Source of the DNA: Lysobacter sp. GX 14042
Lineage (GTDB): Bacteria; Pseudomonadota; Gammaproteobacteria; Xanthomonadales; Xanthomonadaceae
Length of the DNA: 64,000 nucleotides
Reading direction: 5' to 3'
Assembly (NCBI RefSeq): GCF_021390425.1
Contig: NZ_JAJUWY010000005.1
Location: 62,001-126,000 of the forward strand
Position numbers and translations under genes: made by a program. This document shows positions 48,764 to 56,360 of the stretch, one piece after another; position 1 is the stretch's first letter, and each line of letters opens with the position of its first letter. The notes under the pieces were generated by a model. The model ran no database searches. It saw only the letters and a program-made list of their open reading frames with translations, and was not told the origin of the DNA.

Positions 48764-49776
48764 GCGGGAACTCGGTTTGGCTGTTGCGAAAGGAGGGCGC
48801 GCGCCCGGGCGGAATCGTCGTGCATCTGCTCGACCAGGGCGGGAAGGCTGTCGAAACGGACCTCGTCGCGCAGCTTGCCGACGAACTCGACCTCGATCCT
48901 GCGACCGTACAGGTCGCCATCGAAATCGAACAGGTGCACTTCCAGCAACGGCTCCCCCCCGTCGACCGTGGGCCGCGTCCCCAGGCTGGCAACCGAAGGC
49001 CATCCCGCCTGCCCGTCTCCGCTCCCGCCCCCGTAACCCGGGTAAGCGCAGCGCACCCGGGACCCGTCGATTCCATGCACCCGCGTGGCAAAGATCCCCG
49101 ACAGCGGCGCCCGCCCATGCAGCCGCAGATTGGCGGTCGGATACCCCAGCGTCCGCCCCAGCCGCGCCCCATGCACCACCTTGCCACTGATGCTGTACGG
49201 ACGACCCAGCAGGCGCGCGGCATGCCCGAATTCGCCGGCCTGGAGCAGCTCGCGGATGCGGGTCGCGGAGATGCGCTCGCCTTCCAGGGTGACGGTATCG
49301 ATCTCCCCGGCGGTGAAGCCCTGCCCCGCCGCCCCGAGCTCGCGGCCCATGCGCTGCAGCAGTTCCAGGTTGCCCCCGCGCCCCTTGCCGAAGCCGAAAC
49401 CGGGCCCGGTCCAGACCTCGCGGACACGCAGGTGCTCGACCAGGATCCGTTCGACGAATTCCCCGGCATCCAGCGCGGCCATCGCCTTGCGGAAGCGCAG
49501 CAACCCGACCCGGTCGGCCCCCAGCCCGCACAGCCCCAGCACTTTGGCCCGCGGCCCGAGCAGGCGCGGCGGCGGGGCGCCACGGGCGAACAGCTCGCGC
49601 GGCAACGGTTCGAAGCTCAGGGCGAGCGCCGGCAGGTCCAGCGCGCGGGCACGCGAAACCGCGTGGCGCACCAGGGCCTGATGCCCCAGGTGCAGGCCAT
49701 CGAACGCGCCGATGCAGACCACGCTACCGTGCGGGCACCGTGGCCCGCCGCCGACGTCGCGAAACAGCCTGTTCAT
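48760..49776 (-). CDS. ribF: Bifunctional riboflavin kinase/FAD synthetase RibF, with a repeat-derived insertion
   Basis: 338 residues. N-terminal FAD synthetase: [19 protein letters not shown] (HxGH type) and the [10 protein letters not shown] segment. C-terminal riboflavin kinase: [33 protein letters not shown] and [15 protein letters not shown]. It makes FMN and then FAD. Oddity: between the strand ending VHGIDG and [12 protein letters not shown] there are about 18 extra residues (near 239-256), and residues 239-248 ([10 protein letters not shown]) are encoded by a 30-bp palindrome of the kind seen in nearby intergenic repeats. A TATAAT lies only 8 bp before the ATG, so the leader must be very short. 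First gene of the ileS operon. Confidence 0.94.
49032..49061. repeat. CCCGGGT palindrome inside ribF
   Basis: On the ribF strand CCCGGGTGCGCTGCGCTTACCCGGG, followed by TTACG. It matches intergenic palindromes at 52744-52776, 58890-58923 and 50082-50115 in the outer arms and in the TACG tail. It reads through in frame in ribF. Confidence 0.75.
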
Positions 49777-49784
49777 CCGCGCCG

Positions 49785-49790
49785 ATTATA
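49785..49790 (-). promoter_or_regulatory. ribF -10 element next to repeat boundary
   Basis: TATAAT on the minus strand, 8 bp before the ribF ATG. The repeat element begins 5 bp further upstream, and no -35 match exists at 16-18 bp because that position lies inside the repeat hairpin. Confidence 0.5.
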
Positions 49791-49794
49791 GGCC

Positions 49795-50043
49795 GTCATC
49801 CCCGCGCACGCGGGGATCCATTGACTTTGGCTTTTCCGGGTGGGCGCGTATTCCTTCGGAGCCTTCGCGGGGGAGCCGGCCGCCGTGGGGGACAGGCCGC
49901 CCTCCTGACGGGCCTTCGGCCCTTTTTGAAGTCGGGCGGCCTGTCCCCCACGACAGCCGGCTCCTCACGGTGGTGCGGGTTTCGGAGGCACGCCTTCCGG
50001 AGACGACACCGTGGCCATGGATCCCCGCGTGCGCGGGGATGAC
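49795..50043 (+). repeat. Composite palindromic element P, copy A
   Basis: 249 bp bounded by inverted 26-bp palindromic ends (GTCATCCCCGCGCACGCGGG... at 49795-49820; mirror at 50018-50043). The centre is a perfect 19-bp inverted repeat, 49884-49902 against 49934-49952, around a 31-base loop that contains an intrinsic terminator. Copy B at 58970-59221 is the same element reversed. No open reading frame in it looks real. It fills the gap between rimI and ribF together with the next entry; the total gene-free stretch is 49777-50380. Confidence 0.9.
49910..49927 (+). terminator. Intrinsic terminator inside the loop of element P, copy A
   Basis: GGGCC-TTC-GGCCC followed by TTTTT, on the plus strand. 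It is the apical part of the larger 19-bp hairpin and is kept in copy B. Confidence 0.65.
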
Positions 50044-50378
50044 GGTGGAGGGGTGTTTGTGTGTGTGGTGATCTCCACCCACGCAGCCCGGGTAAGGCCG
50101 CAGGCCGCGCGCGGGACCTCCGTCCTGTCGCCAGGCCCGCACCAGCCGCCCACGGCGTCGGCCCCGAAGCCCACACCCAGCCCCCGCAGGAGCAGCGTTG
50201 TGGCGGGAGACGGATGCTGCGAGGGGGGTGCGGAGAGTGGGCCATGGATGGCCCACGCCGCGACTTAAAGGCATGGATGCCGTCAGGAGCGCGGAGCACC
50301 CCCCTCGCAGCAGCCGGCTCCCCCCGCGACCTCTCCGAAGTCCCAACGCCCATGGATCCCCGCGTGCGCGGGGATGAC
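50044..50378 (+). repeat. Companion element Q, copy A, with terminal 26-bp palindrome
   Basis: Starts with a GGAGGGGTGTTTGTGTGTGTGG tract shared (reversed) with 58930-58969, followed by a CCCGGGT palindrome (50082-50115). A perfect 16-bp inverted repeat, 50216-50231 (GCTGCGAGGGGGGTGC) against 50296-50311, encloses a second hairpin GTGGGCCAT-GG-ATGGCCCAC (50237-50256). It ends with another 26-bp palindrome at 50353-50378, 2 bp before the rimI stop. Copy B at 58746 lacks the inner hairpin portion. Confidence 0.85.
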
Positions 50379-50380
50379 GG

Positions 50381-50866
50381 TCAGTCCAGCAGCTCCATTG
50401 CCATCACCAGCGCATCCTCGCGCCCATCGCGCGAGGGGTAGTAGCGCGGCCGGCGGCCGATCTCGTTGAAGCCCAGCGACTCGTACAGGTGGACCGCCGC
50501 CGGATTGCTCGGGCGCACCTCCAGGAACACCCGCTCCGCCCGGTACTGCCGGGCGAGTTTGAGCAGGTTGCCCATCATCGTCCGCCCCAGTCCCTGGCCC
50601 TGCAGTTTCGGGTCGACGCAGATGTTGAGCACGTGCGCCTCGCCGGCGGCGACCGACAGCAGGAAGTAGCCGATCAGGTGCTCGCCGTGCTGCAGCACCC
50701 AGCAGGCGTAGTTCGCGCGCAGGCAGTCGCGGAAGGTGCCCAGGCTCCAGGGGAAGTCGTAGGCGCGGACCTCCAGGGCATGGACCGCGTTGAGGTCGGC
50801 CTCGCGCATCGGGCGCAGGCGTCCGGTCGCCGGCGCCGTGGGCGGGGCCGGGCGCGCCGCGCTCAT
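50381..50866 (-). CDS. rimI: Ribosomal protein S18 alanine N-acetyltransferase RimI
   Basis: 161 residues of the GNAT family. LRPMREADLNAVHALEVRAYDFPWS and the acetyl-CoA loop VDPKLQGQGLGRTMMGNLL are typical, followed by VFLEVRPSNPAAVHLYESLGF (RimI signature) and YYPSRDGREDALVMAMEL. It acetylates the N-terminal Ala of S18. Its start overlaps the upstream holD-like gene by 4 bp, as holD and rimI are adjacent in E. coli. The first 20 residues are an Ala/Pro-rich lead. Its 3' end borders the repeat cluster. Confidence 0.94.
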   Translation of the reverse strand: MSAARPAPPTAPATGRLRPMREADLNAVHALEVRAYDFPWSLGTFRDCLRANYACWVLQHGEHLIGYFLLSVAAGEAHVLNICVDPKLQGQGLGRTMMGNLLKLARQYRAERVFLEVRPSNPAAVHLYESLGFNEIGRRPRYYPSRDGREDALVMAMELLD

Positions 50867-51411
50867 TGCCGGGAGTTGCGGCGCAGGCCGCGCAGCAGGG
50901 GCCACAGGGCGCGTTTTGCGGCGGGGTCGCCATGCAGCGCGGGCAGGTCGACCTCCAGGCTGCGGAGGCGCTCGCGGCCGGCGTCGCCCTCCAGGCCGGC
51001 GGCGCGCATCACCTGCTCGAGCAACCCGGCGTAACGCGGGTGGGTGAAGGCGCGTTCGCGCCGCGCCTGGGCCAGCGCCACCAGCTTGGCGGACGCGTCG
51101 ACGCGCGGCGCCGGGGTGGTGGGCGCCGGTATCGCTTCCGCTACCGGTTCGAGCCTGGGTCGCGGCGGCGGGGTGCGCGGCGCGGCTGGCGCATGCGGCG
51201 GCGCGTCCGGGGCGGCGACGCGCGGTGCTGCCGGCGCGGGGTCGGCCATGGGTGCCGCTGTCGCTCCGGGGACAGCGCGCGGTCCCGCGGCGGGCGATGG
51301 CCCGGCGGCCCCGCGTGCGGCGGCTGCCGGCCAGGTGGCCTCGCGGCGCACCAGCACGCGGTAGCCGAGCGCGCCCAGCCACTGGGCCTGTTGCGCGCTC
51401 CAGCCGCTCAC
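50863..51411 (-). CDS. Probable DNA polymerase III psi subunit (HolD-like)
   Basis: 182 residues. The ends resemble HolD: the N-terminus WSAQQAQWLGALGYRVLVRRE parallels the E. coli pattern W-x-L-x-QLGI-x-W-x-L-R, and near the C-terminus GDPAAKRALWPLLRGL parallels NPTARAALWQQI. The middle (about 30-110) is a low-complexity Pro/Ala linker, which makes it longer than E. coli psi (137 residues). Gene order agrees: it overlaps rimI by 4 bp, as holD neighbours rimI. Psi links the clamp loader to SSB through chi. The GTG start overlaps the pssA stop by 4 bp. Homology is inferred by eye only. Confidence 0.6.
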   Translation of the reverse strand: MSGWSAQQAQWLGALGYRVLVRREATWPAAAARGAAGPSPAAGPRAVPGATAAPMADPAPAAPRVAAPDAPPHAPAAPRTPPPRPRLEPVAEAIPAPTTPAPRVDASAKLVALAQARRERAFTHPRYAGLLEQVMRAAGLEGDAGRERLRSLEVDLPALHGDPAAKRALWPLLRGLRRNSRQ

Positions 51412-52193
51412 GGGGTGCCCTCCGGGGCCGGGGCCGGGCGCAGGCGCCGCCACGCGGCGACCAGCGGGCCGGACAGGGCATAGAGCACTCCGGCCACCAG
51501 CAGCACGAACGGCGGGTCGACCGCCAGGGCCACCGCCACCACCAGCATCACCACGCCCATCAGGAACGGCATCCGGTCGCTGCGCGGGCCGCCGCCCTTG
51601 AAGCTGAAGTAGCGGATCGGGCTGACCATCATCAGCGCCGCCAGCACCGTCACCGCCAGCGCGGCGTAGCGCAGCTCGCCGCCGACGAAGCCGCGGTCGA
51701 AGAAGGTCCACACGAAACTGGCCACCAGCCCGGCGGCGGCCGGGCTGGCCAGGCCGATGAACCAGCGCTTGTCGACCTGGGCGACCTGCGAGTTGAAGCG
51801 CGCCAGCCGCAGCGCGGCGCAGGCGGCGTAGAGGAAGGCGGCGGCCCAGCCGACCTTGCGCAGGGTGACGCCGTCCAGCGCCATCGAGGCCAGCGACCAG
51901 TGGTACATCACCAGTGCCGGCGCCAGGCCGAAGCTGATCAGGTCGGCCAGCGAGTCGTACTGCACGCCGAACTCGCTCTGGGTATTGGTCAGCCGGGCCA
52001 CGCGGCCATCCAGGCCGTCGAGCACCGCGGCCACGAAGATCGCGATGCAGGCGTTGTCGTAGATGCCCTGGGTGGCGGCGATGATCGCGTAGAAGCCGGC
52101 GAACAGCCCACCGGTGGTGAACAGGTTGGGCAGCAGGTAGATGCCGCGGCCGCGATGGCGCGCCGGGGGCCGGGACGGGGGTTCGGGTTCCAT
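51408..52193 (-). CDS. pssA: CDP-diacylglycerol--serine O-phosphatidyltransferase
   Basis: 261 residues, about seven membrane helices. The CDP-alcohol phosphotransferase motif is intact: DGLDGRVARLTNTQSEFG followed by VQYDSLADLISFGLAPA. N-terminus GIYLLPNLFTTGGLFAGFYAI fits PssA. It makes phosphatidylserine, the precursor of phosphatidylethanolamine. It is first in an overlapping run pssA-holD-rimI and divergent from the DUF4124 gene. Confidence 0.93.
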   Translation of the reverse strand: MEPEPPSRPPARHRGRGIYLLPNLFTTGGLFAGFYAIIAATQGIYDNACIAIFVAAVLDGLDGRVARLTNTQSEFGVQYDSLADLISFGLAPALVMYHWSLASMALDGVTLRKVGWAAAFLYAACAALRLARFNSQVAQVDKRWFIGLASPAAAGLVASFVWTFFDRGFVGGELRYAALAVTVLAALMMVSPIRYFSFKGGGPRSDRMPFLMGVVMLVVAVALAVDPPFVLLVAGVLYALSGPLVAAWRRLRPAPAPEGTP

Positions 52194-52288
52194 TTCGGCA
52201 GTTTAGCGCTTGCCTGCGGCCCCGCGCGGTGCTGCAATCGGCGATGGACTGCACCACCCTTCCATCTGCCGCAACGGAACGCCGCCCC

Positions 52289-52723
52289 ATGCCCCTCCAG
52301 ACCGGTTCACGCCTGACCCTCGCCGCCCTGCTCGCCGCCGCCCTGCTCGCCGCCGGCCTGCTGGCCACGCCTGCGCTCGCCTCGGAGGTGTACCAATGGA
52401 AGGACGCCCAGGGCGTCACCCATTACTCCGACACCCCGCCGCCGGCCGGTTCCGACCACAGCGTGCGGCAGATCAGCCACGCCGGTACCGCCGGCCGGGC
52501 CGCCGCGGCCGAGCCCGCGGATGCGCCCGCCGAGAGCGAGGCCTGCCTGACCGCCAGGAGCAACCTGAACCTGTTGCGCAGCGACGGTCCGGTGGGCGAG
52601 GACACCGACGGTGACGGCATCCCGGATTCCGAGCTCGACGCCGCCCAGCGCCAGGCGCAGCTGCAACTGGCCGAGGCGTCGATCCGGGTCCATTGCGGCG
52701 GGGCCGGGGCAAGCGGGGGCTGA
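52289..52723 (+). CDS. DUF4124 periplasmic protein
   Basis: 144 residues. A signal peptide (LTLAALLAAALLAAGLLATPALAS) is followed at once by the DUF4124 domain VYQWKDAQGVTHYSDTPPP. After an Ala-rich linker there is EACLTARSNLNLLRSDGPV and a calcium-loop-like DTDGDGIPDSELD. Two cysteines (in EACLT and RVHCGG) could form a disulfide. Function is unknown; proteins with this domain are common and often numerous in Xanthomonadaceae. The ATG at 52289 is used because it starts the signal peptide. Confidence 0.88.
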   Translation: MPLQTGSRLTLAALLAAALLAAGLLATPALASEVYQWKDAQGVTHYSDTPPPAGSDHSVRQISHAGTAGRAAAAEPADAPAESEACLTARSNLNLLRSDGPVGEDTDGDGIPDSELDAAQRQAQLQLAEASIRVHCGGAGASGG

Positions 52724-52743
52724 GTCCGGGGGCCGGATCGCGG

Positions 52744-52776
52744 CCCGGGTGCGGCCTGCGGCCTTGCCCGGGCTAC
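52744..52776. repeat. Solitary CCCGGGT palindrome
   Basis: CCCGGGTGCGGCCTGCGGCC then TTGCCCGGGCTACGG: same unit as in element Q and in ribF. It lies in the gap after the DUF4124 stop; the remaining 90 bp before coxB hold nothing recognised. Confidence 0.75.
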
Positions 52777-52865
52777 GGATACATACCGGGTTCCAGATAC
52801 GGCTTCACGGGGCCTTGCGGCTGCGCTGCCACCCTCCTCCGGGATCGGAGCAAGGGGAGCCGCCA

Positions 52866-53843
52866 GTGCATCACCGCAGGACGGCCGTGTTCGCGCTGCT
52901 GCTGGCGGGCTGCAACGACACCCAGTCCACGCTCGCCCCCGCCGGCACCGGCGCGCAGGAGATCGCCCGGCTGTCGTGGGTGATGTTTGCCGGCGCCGCC
53001 GTGGTCTGGCTGGCGGTGATGGCGCTCGCGCTGCACGCCACGCGCAGGCGGGCCGCACCGCATCCCCCCCGCAGCGCGCGCCGGCTGGTCCTCGTCGGCG
53101 GGGTGCTGGTGCCCACCGTGGTGCTCGGGACCCTGCTGTACCACGGCCTGCTGATGATGCCCGGCCTGCGCGAACCGCCGCAGCAGCGCCGGGTGGTGGT
53201 GGAGGTGTCCGGCGAGCAGTGGTGGTGGCGGGTGCGCTACCTGCGCGAAGGCCGCCCGCCGGTCACCGCCGCCAACGAGGTCCGGCTGCCGCGCGGCGAG
53301 CGTACCGAGCTGCGCCTGTCCAGCCCCGACGTGATCCATTCGTTCTGGGTGCCGGCGCTGGCCGGCAAGCTGGACATGACCCCGGGCCGCACCAGCACCC
53401 TGGTGCTCGAACCCACCCGCGAAGGCGTGTTCGAGGGCATCTGCGCCGAATACTGCGGCACCGCCCACGCGCTGATGCGGTTCAAGGCGGTGGTGATGGA
53501 ACCCGATGCCTTCGACGGCTGGCTGGACCGCCAGGCCGCTCCCGCCCGGCCACCGGACGGTGCACTCGCGCGCCATGGCCAAGCGGCCTTCCGCGACCAC
53601 GGCTGCGGCGCCTGCCACGCGGTACGCGGCACCGGCGCGGCCGGCGGAGTCGGCCCGGACCTGACCCACATCGGCAGCCGGCTCTCGCTCGGCGCGGGCA
53701 TCCTGCCCAATGACCGCGAGGCGCTGCGCGGCTGGATCGCCGATGCCCACGCATCCAAGCCGGGGGTGCTGATGCCGGCCTTCCACATGCTCGCCGCCGA
53801 CGAGGTCGAGGCCATCGCCGCCTACCTGGAGGGACTGGAATGA
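52866..53843 (+). CDS. coxB: Cytochrome c oxidase subunit II with fused cytochrome c (caa3 type)
   Basis: 325 residues. Lipobox LLLAGC gives a lipid anchor at Cys16, followed by two membrane helices (about 35-55 and 74-96). The CuA domain has His158 (VIHSFWVPA), then Cys193, Glu195, Cys197, His201 and Met204 in CAEYCGTAHALM, all ligands present. A C-terminal cytochrome c domain has CGACH at 247-251 and axial Met303 (VLMPAF). It takes electrons from soluble cytochrome c or the bc1 complex. GTG start with AAGGGGAG upstream; overlaps the subunit I gene by 4 bp. Confidence 0.93.
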   Translation: MHHRRTAVFALLLAGCNDTQSTLAPAGTGAQEIARLSWVMFAGAAVVWLAVMALALHATRRRAAPHPPRSARRLVLVGGVLVPTVVLGTLLYHGLLMMPGLREPPQQRRVVVEVSGEQWWWRVRYLREGRPPVTAANEVRLPRGERTELRLSSPDVIHSFWVPALAGKLDMTPGRTSTLVLEPTREGVFEGICAEYCGTAHALMRFKAVVMEPDAFDGWLDRQAAPARPPDGALARHGQAAFRDHGCGACHAVRGTGAAGGVGPDLTHIGSRLSLGAGILPNDREALRGWIADAHASKPGVLMPAFHMLAADEVEAIAAYLEGLE

Positions 53844-56356
53844 GCGTACCGGGCCACGAGGTCCGCTCGGCGGACGAGCAGGCGCAGATCGACCGCCTGG
53901 AGGAGGCCTGGCGCACCCCGACCGGCTGGCGCTACTGGTCGTCGGTGAACAACAGCAACGTCGGGCTGTGGTACATCGCCACCGCGTTCATCTTCTTCTT
54001 CTTCGCCGGCGCGCTGGCCCTGCTGATGCGGCTGCAACTGGCGGCCCCGGACAACGCGCTGTTCGCCGCCGAAACCTACAACCAGATGTTCAGCCTGCAC
54101 GGCTCGGCGATGATGTTCCTGTTCGCGGTGCCGATCTTCGAGGCCTTCGCGATCCTGGTGCTGCCGCAGATGCTCGGAGCCCGCGACCTGCCGTTCCCGC
54201 GGCTGTCGGCGTACGGTTTCTGGTGCTTCGTGATCGGCGGGCTGTTCGTGTGCGGGTCGATCTTCTTCGGCGCCGCGCCGCAGGGCGGCTGGTTCATGTA
54301 CCCGCCGCTGACCACCGCCTACCAGCCCGGCATCGGCGCCGACATCTGGCTGCTGGGGCTGAGCTTCATCGAGGTCGCCTCGATCGCCGCGGCGGTCGAG
54401 CTGATCACCGGGGTGCTCAAGACCCGCGCGCCGGGCATGCAGGTCAACCTGATGCCGCTGTACGCCTGGTACATCCTGGTGGTGGCGGTGATGATCCTGT
54501 TCGCGTTCCCGCCGCTGATCGCCGGGGACATCATGTTCGAGCTGCAGCGCGCGCTCGACTGGCCGTTCTTCGACCCGGCCCGCGGCGGCGACCCGATGCT
54601 GTGGCAGCACCTGTTCTGGATCTTCGGCCACCCGGAGGTCTACATCGTGTTCCTGCCCTCGGTCGCGCTGGCGGCGATGATCGTCCCGACCTTCGCCCGC
54701 CGGCCGGTCATCGGCTACAGCTGGATCGTGCTGGCGGCGGTGGGCACCGGGTTCCTCAGCTTCGGGCTGTGGGTGCACCACATGTTCACCACCGGGCTGC
54801 CGAACATCTCGCTGGCGTTCTTCTCGGCCGCCTCCGAGGCGGTCGCGCTGCCCACCGGGGTGCAGATCTTCGTGCTGCTGGGAACGGTGCTCGCCGGGCG
54901 GCTGGTGCGCTCGGTGCCGATGCTGTTCGTGCTCGGCGCGCTGGCGATCTTCGTGCTCGGCGGGCTGACCGGGGTGATGGTCGCGGTCGCGCCGTTCGAC
55001 TTCCAGGTCCACGACACCTACTTCATCGTCGCCCACCTGCATTACGTGCTGATCGGCGGGATGCTGTTCCCGGTGGTCGCCGGTGCCTATTACTTCTACC
55101 CGCTGGCGGTGGGGCGAAAGCTGTCGGACCGGCTGGGCAAGTGGGCGTTCTGGCTGATGTTCGCCGGCTTCAACGTGGCCTTCATGCCGATGCACATCGC
55201 CGGCCTGGCGGGCATGCCGCGGCGGGTGTTCACCTACCCAGGCGGGTACGGGCTGGAGCTGCCCAATCTCCTTTCCACGATCGGCGCGTTCGTGCTCGCG
55301 GCCGGCTTCCTGCTGGTGCTGGTGGACGCGGTGTGGCTGGTGCGCCGGCGCGAGCTGTCCCCCCGCGACCCGTGGCGCGCGGGCACCCTGGAGTGGCTGG
55401 GGCAGATGCCGGCCAAGCCCTGGGCGGTGCGCTCGATCCCGCAGATCACCAGCCGCTATCCGCTGTGGCAGCAGCCGGACCTGATGGACGACGTCGACAG
55501 CGGCCGGTTCTTCCTCGCCGATGCCGCCGAGACCCGCCGCGAGACCCTGGTCACCTCCCCGGTCGATGCCACCCCGGAGCAGTGCATGCGCATGCCCGGG
55601 CCGAGCTACAAGACGCTGCTGGCGGCGGTGTTCACCGGCGCGGCGTTCATCCTGCCGGTGTTCGGGCTGTACCGCTGGGCCGCACTGGGCGGCGTGCTGG
55701 CGGTGGCGGCGATCCTGTGGTGGCTGTGGACCGGTACCGCGTTGCGCCCGGAGAAGCCGTCCAAGGACGTCGGCATGGGCGTGCGGCTGCCGCTGTACGT
55801 CTCGGGTCCGAAGTCGGCCGGCTGGTGGGGGCTGTTCATCACCATGATCGGCGACATGGCGGCCTTCGCCAGCCTGGTGTTCGGCTACTACTTCTTCTGG
55901 ACCGTGCACGAGGGCTTTCCGCCGCGCGATGCCGGGCCCGGGGTGGCCTGGCCGGTGCTGGCGCTGGGCCTGCTGCTGGCGTCCTGGGTGCTGACGATGC
56001 TGGCGGTCCGGCTCAACCGCCGCCGCTCCGGCCTGGGTTTGTACCTGGCGGCGGGGACCGCCGCGGCCCTGGGCGTGGCCGGCGCCGCGGCCCTGGTGGC
56101 CGGGCCGCGCCTGCACGGCATGGATCCGACCGCGCACGTCTACCCGGCGATCGTCTGGCTGCTGGCCGGCTGGACCGTGCTGCATGTGCTGGTCGGCGTG
56201 CTGATGCAGCTGTACTGCCTGGCCCGCCGCGCCCGCGGACACATGGACGCGGAACACGACATCGACATCCGCAACGCCACCCTGTACTGGCACTTCGTCG
56301 CCATCACCGCGCTGGTGACGGTCGCCACGATCGCCGGGTTCCCGCAGGTCGCCTGA
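53840..56356 (+). CDS. Cytochrome c oxidase, fused subunits I and III
   Basis: 838 residues. Residues 1-about 560 are subunit I: heme a ligands His87 and His401, heme a3 His399, CuB ligands His264, His313 and His314, and the His-Tyr pair with Tyr268 (FGHPEVYIVF). Glu266, the top of the D-channel, is present. Residues from about 590 are subunit III with five or so helices (WWGLFITMIGDMAAFASLVF; IVWLLAGWTVLHVLVGVLM). Oddities: the K-channel lysine is Gln342 (LPTGVQIFVLL), and the D-channel Asn after FPR is Ser123 (PFPRLSAYGFW), while Asp116 is kept. Fusion of I and III is known in caa3-type and CoxN-like enzymes. Confidence 0.93.
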   Translation: MSVPGHEVRSADEQAQIDRLEEAWRTPTGWRYWSSVNNSNVGLWYIATAFIFFFFAGALALLMRLQLAAPDNALFAAETYNQMFSLHGSAMMFLFAVPIFEAFAILVLPQMLGARDLPFPRLSAYGFWCFVIGGLFVCGSIFFGAAPQGGWFMYPPLTTAYQPGIGADIWLLGLSFIEVASIAAAVELITGVLKTRAPGMQVNLMPLYAWYILVVAVMILFAFPPLIAGDIMFELQRALDWPFFDPARGGDPMLWQHLFWIFGHPEVYIVFLPSVALAAMIVPTFARRPVIGYSWIVLAAVGTGFLSFGLWVHHMFTTGLPNISLAFFSAASEAVALPTGVQIFVLLGTVLAGRLVRSVPMLFVLGALAIFVLGGLTGVMVAVAPFDFQVHDTYFIVAHLHYVLIGGMLFPVVAGAYYFYPLAVGRKLSDRLGKWAFWLMFAGFNVAFMPMHIAGLAGMPRRVFTYPGGYGLELPNLLSTIGAFVLAAGFLLVLVDAVWLVRRRELSPRDPWRAGTLEWLGQMPAKPWAVRSIPQITSRYPLWQQPDLMDDVDSGRFFLADAAETRRETLVTSPVDATPEQCMRMPGPSYKTLLAAVFTGAAFILPVFGLYRWAALGGVLAVAAILWWLWTGTALRPEKPSKDVGMGVRLPLYVSGPKSAGWWGLFITMIGDMAAFASLVFGYYFFWTVHEGFPPRDAGPGVAWPVLALGLLLASWVLTMLAVRLNRRRSGLGLYLAAGTAAALGVAGAAALVAGPRLHGMDPTAHVYPAIVWLLAGWTVLHVLVGVLMQLYCLARRARGHMDAEHDIDIRNATLYWHFVAITALVTVATIAGFPQVA

Positions 56357-56360
56357 CGCC

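Noticed and set aside
48764..49531. Extension of the ileS frame upstream of the GTG start
   Set aside because: It lies in another frame of ribF, and the N-terminus from the GTG matches E. coli IleS.
49795..50378. Repeated 26-bp palindromes considered as a CRISPR array
   Set aside because: Copies are few, unevenly spaced and inverted relative to each other, and no cas gene is present.
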